Assembly (NCBI GenBank): GCA_021234155.1
Contig: JAJEKV010000051.1
Coordinates: forward strand, 2,854,754-2,918,753
Length of the DNA: 64,000 bases
Source of the DNA: Isoetes taiwanensis
Lineage: Eukaryota; Streptophyta; Lycopodiopsida; Isoetales; Isoetaceae
Reading direction: 5' to 3'
Shown here in pieces: positions 44,801-57,600 of the stretch. The notes under the pieces are model-generated. The model ran no database searches and was not told the DNA's origin. It saw nothing but the letters and a program-made list of their open reading frames with translations. The position numbers were made by a program, and so were the translations under genes. Numbering within the stretch: the first letter of the stretch is position 1; each line of letters opens with the position of its first letter.

Positions 44801-45266
44801 TGTTAGTCATGTACGTCTAGGTACAGGACTATTCCTGAAGACCACGGAGCAGGGCAGGAATAAGTGAGTTGGTCAGGCACGCCCCCACCGAAACCCACGT
44901 AGAAGACCACACCCCAGTCAAAGAAGAGACCCAGAACGGACAAATGACGGCCTTCGTGGAGTGTAGTCCAATATCAACGAGATTTCAGGCATATAAAGAA
45001 GGCGCTGCCAGATTCCCCGAAGATCAGGCTCTGATCAAGGAGTTGGTAACTGAGCCTGCCACATATCTATTTTGGGCCCAAGGTCGTTGTACTATATATA
45101 TGAGTAGAGATAGATTTCAAGTTTTGGAGAGATTTTGCCCTTATCTTGATTTTTCCTCTCGCTTGTTGAGAGTTCATGTATTCGAGTTGCTTATTTCCTC
45201 TCACTGTTTTGTGTTGTTCTTCCATTCCTTCTCTTTTCTTCCTCTTTTGCAAAATCCCGCGTGACA
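44801..45266 (+). repeat. 3' LTR of the element
   Basis: Begins TGTTAGTC right after the purine tract and plausibly ends GCGTGACA (TGT...ACA), about 466 bp. It holds a TATATATATGAG box near 45096 and a T/C-rich region. The right edge is less certain than the left. Confidence 0.6.
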
Positions 45267-45347
45267 TTCTGCCAGGATTCTCCTGTTTGATCCAAGGGTC
45301 CTCATAGAGGGCTGCCTTACAGGAGGTCCTGAACCCAGACCCTAAAC

Positions 45348-45438
45348 AGTATATTCCTAGAATATACTGGCATATACTTGGAATATACCATAAACCCCAC
45401 ATCAACGAGGGCTTGCTCCCCTAGGGGCAACCCAAAAA
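45348..45438 (+). repeat. Dispersed hairpin repeat, copy d, three consecutive hairpins
   Basis: The stems are AGTATATTC/GAATATACT (3-nt loop), TGGCATAT/ATATACCA (7-nt loop) and a GGGCTTGC...CCCC/GGGGCAACCC hairpin, then AAAAA. This is the family of copies at 18031, 18402 and 20821. Confidence 0.65.
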
Positions 45439-46572
45439 TAAAATCCTCCTTTTTGCATGAAGACCAAGATTCACGTTGCCATGCACCTCGATTCACGTGC
45501 TTCTTAATGAGGTGGTTCTAAATTAATAACTTTTTTTCCCTTAAAGGAAACCTCTCCTTTTACTAGTTTTATTTTTGCCATGTTATGGCCAGATTGGGGT
45601 AAAATTTCCCTTATCTTACAGCTAGGCATGCACTGTTATAGCAAAATTCAGGAAGATTGGCATTGACTGAAGACTTTACGAAGCTAGAATTTGAGAAATC
45701 TTGGCTTGAATGAATTTAAGAAATCTTGTGCAGGAACATTTAAATTTGTGAAATCTTGTTGTGGTTCATTCGAATTTGAGAAAAGTTGCCCAGGAAGATT
45801 TAGATTCTACAAATCTTGCTGTGAAGAATTATTTGCAGAGTAATCCGAATCGTTCAAAGGCCCAGGAACATCTAGATGTTAGAAATTTTGCCACATAGAA
45901 TTGTTTGCAAAGTGATCATAAATCTCTTAAAATATGTTTTTTTCATAGCAGTGTATTATTTTTTTGTGAAATCATTTCTTGGAGAGCCAAGAAATCTAAG
46001 CCAAGATATCAAAGCATCGATAACCAATAATTTACACCTGTCGGATTCCATGACTCGACATGTTAGAAGGGCAAAATAAATCTTCAAACAATAACAAGCA
46101 AGAGGAACCTTTTATCACTTACTTTAGATAACTCCTTGCATTCCAACTTAAGGTTTTTAACCTCTTGGAAAACTGTTGGATTAACTTGTTGTAGCTTTCG
46201 TTTCAAACATCATATGGGCATTGCAAGAAGAGATTTAGATCAACTAGAGCATTTATAAAGACTTGGAGTTGAATTTTGAAACCCCTATGTCAAAGTTTGG
46301 AAGATCTCTCAAGAGGGCATCATGAATGCCACTAAGACCTTTAGGAGAAGCTTTTTATCATACGAACATGAACTTATGATTTACATCCTTGTAAAGTGGA
46401 AACTTTACGGGTGTTAGGCAATTACATATAATTGCTTCGATTATATTGCTTATGCTTGAAAGTGTCCTTGCAATAAGTTAACAATAACAACACCACATGG
46501 GCTCAATAGAGTAGCAGCGAAAAGGAACCTATCTAAATTTGGAAAAAACTCTAAGGAGCTTACTTCTTTGGA
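45439..46572. other. No supported gene; imperfect short-period repeat at 45645-45915
   Basis: Between about 45645 and 45915 the phrase GAATTTGAGAAATCTTG recurs in altered forms every 35-45 bases. The rest is AT-rich and without coding signal. The 3' edge of LINE-B lies near the right end; no poly(A) is visible. Confidence 0.45.
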
Positions 46573-46899
46573 TCATGCCGCAGCTAAATTTGGTTGATGC
46601 AGTGATAGTTGAACTCTTCCCCTGACCATAACCGTGAGAACACATGATGCGCATAAACAGGATTCGGCTTTGGCCATATTGAATCTCCCTCTGTCGTCTT
46701 TGGCCTCGCATAGTAAAGCTCTTCTAACATCCGGGTTTTGGTCGCAACAGCAATTACAGAAATAGGGTTCTTCATGCCCATACAGATTCGGGGTTCCAAA
46801 TACTTTGAGCCACTCCATATTGGCATTGGGATCGATCTCCCTCCATTTGATCTTTCGCACCAGTACAAAGATAATCCCTGAAATCGAAGAAAGAACCAT
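46573..46899 (-). pseudogene. Cys-rich C-terminal segment following LINE-B ORF2
   Basis: This frame is the direct continuation of 47313-46909 across one TAG. It starts with a hydrophobic stretch (ISGIIFVLVRKI), then WREIDPNANMEWLKVFGTP, YFCNCCCDQNPDVRRALLC and SCLCASCVLTV. Such a Cys cluster is not part of standard L1 ORF2. A splice-acceptor-like TTTCGATTTCAG sits just before GGATTATC, so it may be a captured host exon. No family recognised. Confidence 0.35.
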
Positions 46900-46908
46900 A
46901 AGTATGAT

Positions 46909-49900
46909 CTAGATAGCAGCATTAATCCAGTTAATATCATAAGTAATCTGCTTGATGACAGCTTCAGGATGCGTAATTTCATAATTGAAAATGAAAGTGT
47001 TACGCCCTTTCCAAATTCTCCATAACAGAATATAAATACTCCAGTCGTTCGGATTATCAGGCATAAAGAAGTCCAGGGAGTTCATAGAGGAGAGATTGTA
47101 TTCAAAGAGGTTGGAAGCCAAATCCAGCACCCATTCCGACCAGATACATTTCCTTAATAGATGATCTTCATCCTCTTTTTGCCCCAAACACCTGGGACAG
47201 ACATTAGAGTCACTCATTTGCATTCTATATCTCTTATGGTTTGTTGCCAAAGCCTTGTGCCATAATTGCCACATGAAGGACTTGATCTTGGGGTAGATTG
47301 GGCTAGACCACATGAATTTAAGATTCTTCGCTCATCTGTCTGCCCCTGTTTGCCATTTGTCATGAATAGACATAGTATACTCCCTCATAAGGAATCTATA
47401 TGCCATTAATTCCAATTACATTCTTCATTGGACCATTCTCCGTGAAGCAATGTGGTACAAATATTATTGTAGAGGTTCTCGCAGGTTTCTCCTTCTTCAG
47501 CCAGGATTGAGTCCCTGAAAAGTATAATCCCTTCCTCATTGTACATATCCCTGATAAGGGTAATTCCCTTGGTACTCCAGAGCTTGGCTTGATCTGGAAA
47601 ATGACAGGCTAAACATAAAGAGGGATCATTAGTAAGAATAGCTGGGTTCAAAAAAATAGATTGGTCCAAAGATAGCCCTTCCTTCCAGTTGAACACTCCC
47701 CTGACCGAGTTCCAAGCCTTAATCCATTTCTTGATCAAAACTGGGGTGGATCTAGGGACAGTGAACGGAAAGTAGATAGAGTGAGGAAGAACAACCTTGA
47801 GCTGTCTCCAACCAAAAGACCAACATTTGCTCAAATAATATCTAATGATAATTGAAATTGGATGCTTAATCAAATTATGGGCTGCTTTAAAAAAGTACTT
47901 GGCAGCAAGTGCTAAGCCTTGTTTCTCAATGTTTATGACCCCTAGACCCCCTTCTTTCTTCTTTTTACAACATTCTGTCATAGCCACTAAGGTCCAACAT
48001 CTTCTCTTCTGGCCACAAGAAATGAACCTGCCAATAATACTCTGCAGCTTATTAGAAACTTTTTTGGGGGTTAGGATCACTGAAGATTGATAGACATGAG
48101 AAGAGGATATAGCCGAGCTAGCAATGATTGCCTGGCCTTGCTTAGAAATATACTTTGAATTGAGATTGTCCACCTTTCTTTGAAATTTCTCGATGTATGT
48201 CAGAAGGGCTGCCTTTTAAAGCATAAGGAATACCAAGAATTCTGGAAGAGTTGGTAGGAGTAATACACTTACAGCCCAGGAGATTAGTTGTTTGCTCTCC
48301 TTTTACCTAATCTTTGGCCAAGACTTTCAATTTGATAGGATTGACCTTGCAGCCCGATGCAGTTCCAAAGTCTTCCAGAATGATTTGAGTATTAATGATC
48401 GACTGGTGATTCATGGAAACCAGAATGAAAGTGTCGTCTGCAAAATGGCCATTCAAAATTTGATCCATTCCCTCATCGTTATCCGGAAGGTTTAATCCTT
48501 GGATCAAGTTAGAGTTTTTAGCATCCTCCAATTTCCAATGAAGGGCCTCCATGATGATAAGGAAGAGAAAAGGGGCCAGAGGACACCCTTGCTTTACCCC
48601 TCTTTTCAGAGGAAGAAAGGGACTACACTCCCCATTAATGTGAACTGAAGGTCTTGAATTGGTAAGAATAGCTCTAAAGATAAGGATTACCTCATTGGAG
48701 AAGCCCATGGCACTGCAGCACTTAAAGAGGAAGTTCCAACTTACTGTACCAAACGCCTTGGTAATGTCAAGCTTAATTAAAGCAATGTCCTGGTTAGAAT
48801 CCTTGGCCCAGTTGAAGCCCAGAATGGCTGTAACCACATTGTCTAAAATGAACCTGTCTTTGAGATATGCAGCCTGAGAGAAGCTGATAATCCTGTCCAG
48901 TACAGGTTTGAGTCTCCTGGCAATAGTCCCTGAGATTAGCTTGTAGACTACATTGGAGAGTGAAATTGGCCTGTAGTCTGAGAAGGAAGCTGGCATATCC
49001 ACCTTAGGAATAAGCGTTATAAGGCTAATATTAATTCTGGCATCCAGACATTTCTTGTCCCTAAATTCATTGGCTAAGCTTGTAATGCAATCCCCAAGAA
49101 TTGGCCACGCTTTTAGGAAGAATTCAACTGGGAGGCCATCTGGCCCTGGGGTTTTGCCTTTGTCCATCTCATGCGCTGTATGGAGAAGCTCAACATTGGT
49201 GAAGGGCCTGTGTAAAGAATCATTGTCTTCATCCGTGACTTTGGGCTGAATATTTATGAATTCATCCATACTGTTAGACTGGCAGTCATGATTGGTTCCC
49301 ATAATGTTGGTGAAGTGCTCCGTGGCAGCTTTTTTAATTTGATCTTCCTCCATAATCACTTCATCCCCAACCTTGATATAAAAAATGTGGTTTCTCTTGA
49401 TCCTTCCTTTTGCCTTAGCAAAGAAAAACTTTGAGCTGCACCTTTCATCATCTTTTATCTCTCTTATCTTGGCTTTGAGCCTTCACCCTTGGGCAATTCT
49501 GATCTCTTCTCTTTCAATATCAGCCCCCATATTGTCCTTCATTGTCTCAGGAGCATGAGGAAGAGAATTCCTTAGATTCTGGAGTAAGGCCATTTTCTGC
49601 TTATGTATGCTTTTGCCCCACTTCTTTAGCCAATTCTTAATGGCCTTGGAGGCTGTTATCCACCAAAACATCCAACCAGATGGTCCGTCATGCTTAGGAA
49701 ACCTAGAAATAACCTGTTGTAAACTGTCCATGAAGTCATCTTGATCCAACAGATTAGTATTCAGCTTAAAATACGTACTTTTCTTTTTAACCACATTCTT
49801 ATCTGAAATAATCATCTGCTGGGGGTAATGGTCAGAGAGAGTATACCCTTCCATGTTACAGACCCTATTACTATAATTCCAGAGATTCTCAGAGAGATAG

Positions 49901-50360
49901 AACCTGTCATGGAGGCATAGAGTGGGATCACTTCTTTTATCCATCCAACTATAAGAATTGGGTTTCGTTCTAGCCAACAGCAGGTTGTGGCCACTGATAA
50001 GATTCCTCCACACGTTTTTCTCTTGAGCTCCTAGAAGCCTAAAGTTCTTATTCTTCAAAGTACACAACAGAATCTGCATCTACCATCCCTACCATTGACC
50101 ATATACAAATCAGACATGTTGAGACTATTTCTCCATGCCACATCAATTCCTGCAGAAGAGTCGTTAGCAGGAATAGACTAAAGATTATACCCAGGGGGAA
50201 GAGTTTTACTAATCATAACCTGGTGATTGGAGTCATGAATTTTGTGCTCTTGAATAAACAGAATATCAGGGTTAAGGGAAGAAATACAAACTTTTAACCT
50301 ATCTCTCTTAATGCAGTTATTGATCCCCTGGAGATTCCAGGTTACACAGTTAATTCTTTT
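46909..50360 (-). pseudogene. LINE-B ORF2: endonuclease, reverse transcriptase, zinc-finger region
   Basis: INCVTWNLQGINN near 50340 starts the endonuclease, with FIQEHKIHD and the final SDHYPQ (about 49830), but the central part is deleted at about 50060. The reverse transcriptase frame 49359-48307 is long: GKTPGPDGLPVEFF, DYRPISLSNVVYKLISGTIA, IKLDITKAFGTVSW (Gly where Asp is usual), GVKQGCPLAPFLF and the catalytic FADDTFI. 48173-47406 carries ARPG-like and GGLGVINIEKQG blocks. 47313-46909 has CPRCLGQKEDEDHLLRKC, the C-terminal finger, then LLWRIWKGRN. Frameshifts separate the pieces. Confidence 0.9.
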
Positions 50361-50365
50361 ATCTA

Positions 50366-52289
50366 TTAATACCTATACTTCCCTACCACCTGTCCAGCTT
50401 GGATGGTGGATTTTCTTGGGCTAGCTCTGCTGGGGCCTTGATAGAATTTCTTCTTTCCTCTTCCTTTCTTCTTGTCGACCAGTTTCCAACCTTCTTCTTC
50501 GGTGTCTAATAAATCCTCAATTTTCTGATCAAAATTGGTGGTCTCCCACATCTGAGGGAGATCAGGAAATTTGGGTAAAGAAAGAAAGATATCCCCTGTA
50601 TCAATTTTAACCGAGAGGTTCATATTCTCAAACGTGACCACCATATCTTTGTCAATATTGACTTTTACTTGATGAGGCTGGTACTGAAGATAATTGGACC
50701 CGGAATCCAAATTTGGAGTAGCAGTCTTGGCAGGATTCTGATTACCTGATGTGGTCCCACTGTCCATCTTCACCTCTTTATTCTTTTTAGGAACCCAAAC
50801 CTGCTTAACCTCCTCTTGATTCACAGGGATCTTTCTTTAAAGTTAAGACTCAGAACGGGGGTTTTGGAATAGATAATTTTGAGGTCCATGAAGCCATTAG
50901 CACTAACCCTGATTTTGAGATTCTTACGCCAATCAGAGAGGATGGGTTTGGATATGCAAACTGAAGGATACTACCTCAAGGACCTCACCCAGGCAGTTAG
51001 ATATGGTAGTTAAATGTGAGCGAGTCCAAAAGGCCGGGGGGAGATTGGGGAAAGTGATCCACGTTGAAGTACAGATGCTATCCTCCTTCCCGGGGATGAA
51101 ATCAGCTGTCCATCTCATGATATAGAAGGGAGAGTTGGATATGAAATCAAGCTTCCTCCTAAGAATAGAATGGATACTGATCTCATCTCTGCACACCACC
51201 TGAAAGGTTCTGCTGTCAAGTTTCAGAATGGACAGGATGGGGATGTGCTGATTCTTAGTAATCCATAACTTAACCTCACTCTGCGATGGGCACTTAAGCG
51301 GGAAATGGATGAGAATGGCCTTTCTGGAGAAGATGTCAATAGCAGAGGAGTCTTGGACCTCAAAAACGTCAATGAAATCCCTGTTACTATTATTAACATT
51401 ATTAAATCCAAAAACTTTAGGAGAGAATTTCAAGGCTTCATTCTTCAGAAGTACATTCTTATAAGACAAATGAGAATTCAAACCTTTGGCTTTGTCGCCT
51501 TTACCCATAACCGGAATTGCGTTGTTAATCTTGTCATCTCCTATCTTGGTCTTTATAATATTGAGTCCAGAGAGCTTGACGTCATTGCAGTTCTCGCAAT
51601 CATAAGTGTCGACTTCCACCAGGTTGAAAAAGCCATTGCTATCCTTGATGCTACATTTCTTGGCGTTTTTCTTTAACCTCATCTGATATACCTCCAGAGA
51701 TGTCGAGATCATCTTCGGAATTTCTTCATTCTTTAAGCTTACTTTGAAAGCTCTCCTGTGTCTTTCAATCACATGATCCTCAGCACCTTCCCATCTTCTG
51801 ATCAATCTGATACTTGCCTTGGTGGCCCCTTTTAAACCGTCCCACTGAATAATAAGGTCCTTTACCTTGGCCAGCATCTCGTCCATAGAAGCCCGGAAGA
51901 TGCCATTTTTAAGACTACAGCAATCGGATTCCGTGTGCCCTTGTTTCATTGTGATGAGTTTATAAAGGGAAGTGTCCATTTCCTGTGCAAAACCCAGCAT
52001 ATTCCAAATCCAATCCCTATCGTTGGCTCTGCCCTCCCAATAATCCCTGTCAATCATGTCCATCTTTTCTTTGCATGCCCTAATCGCTACTTCCTCTTGA
52101 ATTCCCATACACAAAGCAGCAGTTTTCTGTTGATCTTTGATGATTTCCAGCCCCTATATGAATTTCTTTGAGTAATTTCCACCCCAAGTCTTTCTGGTCT
52201 TCAAGCCAGAAGATCTGAGTCCATTCCTCGTCCTCAATATTGGTTCGCACTCCTGCCGATCCAGCCACACTATTCTTGGTCCTCATCAT
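50366..52289 (-). pseudogene. LINE-B ORF1
   Basis: The ATG at about 52289 (MMRTKNSVAGSAG) opens a frame that needs one shift near 52130 to join 52114-50933 (393 codons). Its C-terminal part has ILRRKLDFISNSPFYIMRW and TWITFPNLPPAFWTRSHL, the DUF4283-like domain of plant L1 ORF1. A further shift near 50940 leads to LKIRVSANGFMDLK and, after another, to VNQEEVKQVWVPKKNK and a 150-residue tail ending at 50366. The protein would coat the element RNA. Confidence 0.8.
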
Positions 52290-52300
52290 ATTGAAAGGAA

Positions 52301-53233
52301 GCCTTCACCAAAACGAGCCACACAGACCGGAGGGCAGACGGGAGGAGCTGGAGAGACTAAGGTAGTTACCAAGAGGAGGAAAAAGGTTGTCTTTCCCTTT
52401 GCCCCCAAAGAATAACTGAAGCACCCGTCTCAAGAATTGGAAAATCGAAAAAAAAGATAACCCGTACCCTCTGCAGAGAAGCAAATCTAAGGACACTAAT
52501 TATTCTCCCCAGTAGGGGATCCAGTGCTGGCACAAAATCCTAGGAACGTCGACAGAAACCTAATTTGTGAAACAGTGGCAAATCTAATCAAATTATCCAC
52601 TAAGTTGATGGAACCCTGGAATTCCTCAGAGACATGAGTAATTCCCAGCCCTGGAGAACATTGGGTCTGGGAAGCTCTCCCTGGGTCCAGGCGGTGGTAC
52701 GCCTATAGCACCTAACGTTCATCTTTTTCGGCTGAGGGTAGGGAAGCAACAATCTTACCCTTAAATTTTCTATGCTGTGGAAAATAGAACCTGCCAACTC
52801 AGAAAACATGGCAATAATCAGTACCAATTTCCTGCATAATGAGAACGAACTGCTTGTTATCTGTCAACACAATGAAAACATAAAATGCATAAAGGATTGG
52901 AGCAAAAACAAGAGAAGGAAAGGTGAATATGAATTCTCACAAAAGAAGGACATCATTGTATTTTCAATTCAAAATGGCAGGTTTACAATGTCAATAACTA
53001 TATACAATTGGCTTGCACAATTTCAACAAGCATATGCAAGTGGCTGAATATTTTCAGATGTTAAGTTATGAGACGGCAGCTTTGCCCTTGAATTTCCTAG
53101 GCTATCAACGTCCCCCAAAAATCCATTCTCTCTTGCAGCTCATACACCTATACTTCCGTTAATGTGGATTCCCATTGTTGAAGTAGTCGAAGTAGGTGTC
53201 ATTACTAACTGCGGGCCATCCCGAGGCACCATA
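52301..53233. other. No supported gene; 5' UTR of LINE-B at the left
   Basis: The purine-rich stretch just right of 52300 is probably the LINE-B leader. Beyond it only short unsupported ORFs are seen. Confidence 0.4.
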
Positions 53234-53452
53234 TTATGTTGATGGGGAATGATCTTCCTCTTTTTCATCCTTGGAGCTGCCACCTTCTATGTTTGTTGTT
53301 GCTTGTTCACTTTCAAGTTCAGTAAAGTACCTCTTCTTCATGCCTGGAACTGCTTGTTGGTCACATATTTGCCCCTGAGGAAGAACGCCTTCAACTTTTT
53401 GTGGCGTTTCTGACAAAGCTTGGACAACTCTTCCTCCAACAATATTCATCAT
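53140..53452 (-). pseudogene. Unrecognised C-terminal coding-like segment
   Basis: The frame from 53452 gives GMKKRYFTELESEQATTN and an acidic tail DEKEEDHS. A one-base shift near 53250 continues as KKRKIIPHQHNMVPRDGPQL to a stop near 53143. It looks like the end of a nuclear protein with basic and acidic patches, but the family is unknown and the frame is broken. Confidence 0.25.
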
Positions 53453-53484
53453 GAAGAACTAATACACTAGGGGTTTGAGAAAGC

Positions 53485-53736
53485 GTGACATCACCCAAAT
53501 CTGTGGCCCATATCCGCAAAAAACCGCCAAATCCACTGCCCAAATCCACCAAACCTGTTGTTGTGAACCCCTTGCAAAATCAATTGCTTGAATCGCCAAA
53601 GAGGGACGTTACTTTAGGAATCTACTTCAAGAATGTGCATGTTTGGCTAGAAAACCAACATAGAACTGAAATAGAAACTGTGCATACGAAAAAGAAGAGA
53701 TTAAATCTCGCCATAGACAATAAATTTAGGTTATGA
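53485..53736 (+). CDS. Small ORF, unrecognised, weak support
   Basis: 83 codons starting MTSPKSVAHIRKKPPNPLPK, basic and Pro-rich, with KRDVTLGIYFKNVHVWLENQ in the middle. No splice partner, family motif or promoter is evident. It may be chance or a fragment. Confidence 0.15.
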   Translation: MTSPKSVAHIRKKPPNPLPKSTKPVVVNPLQNQLLESPKRDVTLGIYFKNVHVWLENQHRTEIETVHTKKKRLNLAIDNKFRL

Positions 53737-54615
53737 ATAGCTATTGTCGTAAATTAAAAAGGATCATAAAGTTATAATATATTTTTGGTATTTTATGAAA
53801 ACCTCCCCAAGTTAGCAACATTGAAAACCCCAAGTTTTAAGTGGAAGCTGGAGAGGTTTCCATATTTGGGGGGATATAATTTGATCCGCGGCCAAGGGTG
53901 TTTATAGAATGTAAAACGAACTTTTGTTGAAATTGTGTGCACAAATTTTACATGAATTAAAAAATGTGTAATTAATACTAATTTCAACAAAAAGTCCTCC
54001 ATATGAAATTGAAATTCAAAAGATGCTCCTAAACTACTCTACTAGTTGGATCTCTGATTCATTAAACTGTCGGAACAGATTTTTAAACAGCAAGCAATTC
54101 TAGTCAATGATATTCTCAGCTGTCCACTTCCGTCACAACACCGAAACCGGAGTGGTTGAAATATCAAATGTTAAAACATTAAAGGGTGGGCTGGACATCG
54201 ATGTCTCCTACCAGTTTTAAATCTTTTTTCTTTGCAGAAGACATTTGATGGCATGGTACAAAGGCGTCTATACAGATGTGAGCTGCAGCAGTCCAACTGC
54301 AAAGCAAATGAACTAACACCACGCTTTCTCACAGAACATAAGAGGGAAATGGCATTGCTACATTCCCTGTTAGAAGCGGTAAGTTGATAAAAAGCAACTT
54401 AACCTTTGGCACAGACAGGCAGGATATTCTGTACTACTATATATGTAATTTTTTACAATGATAATGAATTGAGGGCATGGATGCCTCAACTGACAGAGGG
54501 TAACCAACATAAAGATGTGTAATTCAGAATCATGTACCCCCATGATGTCAGAGATGGCAGTTATACACGAGGGTGGCTACACCACACTGGGATGTACATA
54601 GCAGGTTCATGGCTA
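53737..54615. other. No supported gene; 3' UTR of the ARIADNE gene at the right
   Basis: AT-rich. The 200-300 bases left of 54616 should include the 3' UTR and polyadenylation site of the minus-strand gene. Confidence 0.45.
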
Positions 54616-57600
54616 TTAGCTCCTCGCATTACTGCACATCATGCAGGCAGAGGCAGACATTGGATTTCCAAAAGTGCAGTGTTCACAAGACCAATAGCCA
54701 TTTTCATCACCAGTACGACTTGTCCCACCACTCTTTGAGCTTCCACCTTTACCTCTGCCCCCCTTGCCCTTTGAACTGCCAGATGCCTTAGAGCTGCCGC
54801 CAGTACTTTTGCTCCCAGCTGGACCTTTAGAGTTGTCGACATCGGCAAGACCATTCTCTAGGGCACGCACAAGGTTCTCGAAGTATGTCCTCGTAACACT
54901 GCAAAGACATCAAATGACATATTATGCTGCGCATCTGATTTCTAATTTTATGGAGATTTAAATCACAATCTTTCCCACTTGCATACAGAGGGTTAGCTGA
55001 CTAAAATGGCATGCCATGTTTGGGTAAAATTTGCACAGCATAATAAGCAAGGCTGGCAAAGTCAAAACAAACAAATCACCTGGTAAGTCCCGCTAACTTT
55101 GTGCGGAACTCATTAAATGCAGTCTGCGCAGGTATTTCTCCATCAAGGAAAACTTGTAAATCTTTTTCTGCACACTGATGAAGGCGCTCCAGACCAGCTT
55201 CAGCCTCCCCTGTGAAGTTATGCAGTTTTCAGTCAAGCCATGTTACTTCAGCTTCCCCTGACATTGTATCAAGTTTGAACTTGGTTTACCTTGTAAATAC
55301 TCAAAAAATTGCCTCTTTGCATGCTCATTTTCAGGAAGATAATATCCATAAGCATAGGTCCACTTAAGAATGCGACGGCATTCAACAATCTGCAAAAATA
55401 ACATTGATAATTACTTTTTGATGAAAACCAACAAGTTCATTGTGCATACCTGAAGCCATGCTTCAGTGACAAACTTCAGTTGAGACACTGGTTGACACTG
55501 TTTATCACTAAGTTTTTCAATCTGCAAACATACCATGTTGAAAGGATAAGTAGAGGTGAGTGTCAGACTTTCCTCAATACAACTTGCGCCAGCACTTATA
55601 CCTGAACAGCTTGCATTTGATGCAGATCCGAAAGTGCCTTTGCCCTTGACTGTTTACAATGTCCGCATCCAATTAGTAGCCAAAATATTAACATAGATAA
55701 CTAACAAAGCTGATACATCTCAACTTGCTAAAAACAAAAGTATGACATAACTGATTCATTTGTGGCCCAACGTTCATAGTAATGCGTATAACGTTCCAAT
55801 GAATTTTTTGCCATCTCCCTACGCCTCTCAGCCTCATCATACTGCAAAAAAATAACCACATCAGCCATAAACGTAACATAACAAGAAAATATTGCATGAT
55901 TGAGACGCAACAACATAACATACAACGCCCTCTTGTTTTGCAGCCTCGTATCGATTGCAGGCATAGAACCCTCCTGTTCTTTCACCGTGTTCAGACCATG
56001 CACCCAGGCAAAGCCTGAAACAAAAAGAAAAACAAGCAATTATTAACATCTTGGAGCATCCAGATATCCAGAAACATATCATCATCGAGTACACAAAAAG
56101 CTTAAACAAGAGAGTGTCTCGCAATTTGATCTCCTGCACAACAATTAAGAGGCAGGCAATACTCTGCACAAATCTAAGCCATATTAAGTATGAACGACAT
56201 AATTAAAGCAGCAACAAAAACACATAGAATTTGCACATAAATGAACCTTCTATATATATTTTTGAGATGCCTGAACATCCCTACAATCAATAACAAATCT
56301 TTTAAAAGGCTATAGAAAATGCTGGTTAGAACATACCAACAAAACTCAAATTTACATGGCGGTGTGCATGTGATGTGCATGCATCCTTGATTCTTTTCAA
56401 TTGGCCGCTTACATTTTGGGCAAGGCTTTGAATTTGCAAGTATCCTGTCATACCATAAAACAAATTAAATTCACCTCTGCAAGATTGAAACATACCGAAC
56501 AACAAAAAAAAAAAAAAAGGTTATTTGGATAGCCCATATGCAAGCAACTTAGCTCCTATTGGACCCAGGGTTCCAGATGCCATTTCCAGTATATGTCAAC
56601 AAAGTGACTTCACAAATTTGTATTGTACGTTAGTAATCATACCAATTCATGTTTTCAGATTCCGCACTATTTTTAAGAATCCACTTTGCAACAGTTTCAC
56701 AATCTACAGGACGATGAGCCTCCTCTAAGCACTGCATTTCAAAGAATTCAAGGTTGAGTGGCATAAACTTCCAAGCATACTAAAAATACAGAAAATTCAC
56801 AATCACTTACATTCCAACAAAAGTTGTGAGAACACTTGCAGACGATTTCATAGGAACCACCTCCAGGAAAGAACTCAACAGCATATTCACATCCAGGGGC
56901 TGGACACCATTTAGCCTGTACATTAACACCATGATGATTGTAAAAATAAGAGCAGCCAAAATGATGCCAATGAACTGTGGGTTAACTTCATTGCCTATGG
57001 TAAGTAAAGTTGGCATGGCTGTTCAGTGTTAAAAACATATATATGCAAAATCTGATAACTCTACATAATCTGGCAATACAAGAATTTTAAGAAAGCATTT
57101 TATTATGAAATAATGTCTAGGAGACTCTAGGTAATATCTGAAGGCTCAACTGGGAAAAGGAATATCAACTGGCCACCAAAAGAAATAAAATAAAACAAAG
57201 TTAGAATGGAAAACCTATATCAATCATACCTTTTTATTGTCTTCTACATAAGATCTGAGAAGGTATCGCCTGTATTTGGCCCTATCTTCTGCAGAAACCA
57301 AAGCCATTACCATGTCTTCCCCAATTGCAGCACCACATGATGGATCAGGACATCGCAAAGTAAGGCACCCTGGCCCGTCACCAATTGCAGTATGAATATA
57401 ACCTGAAGAAAACATGTGCATCAAATATATCGTAAACCGCCTTGGTCCTTTGCAGATAACTAGTAAGAAGACCCACCTGTCCAACAAGTATCACAGAAAA
57501 AGTGATAGCATGCTGCTGATTTCATCCGATCAATTGAGTAGGAATCAAAGCAGATCCCACAGTTCAGCTACAACAAGCAATTTATTATAAACCATTATTG

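Larger units (their letters stand above)
42913..45266 (+). mobile_element. 3' half of an LTR retrotransposon with non-pol reading frames
   Basis: The right end is typical of LTR elements: a purine tract GGTGGGGGGAAG (44789-44800) directly followed by an LTR starting TGTTAG. Upstream lie three successive coding segments with no gag, protease, integrase or reverse transcriptase motif. The 5' part of the element is missing. Either this is a non-autonomous element with its own ORF or an autonomous one with extra ORFs between pol and the 3' LTR. Confidence 0.55.
46560..52300 (-). mobile_element. L1-type LINE (LINE-B), nearly full length, inactivated
   Basis: In minus-strand order: ORF1 with the plant L1 N-terminal domain, an endonuclease with an internal deletion, reverse transcriptase with FADD, a C-terminal finger region and a short Cys-rich end. 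It differs clearly in sequence from LINE-A. Multiple stops and frameshifts are present. Confidence 0.88.
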
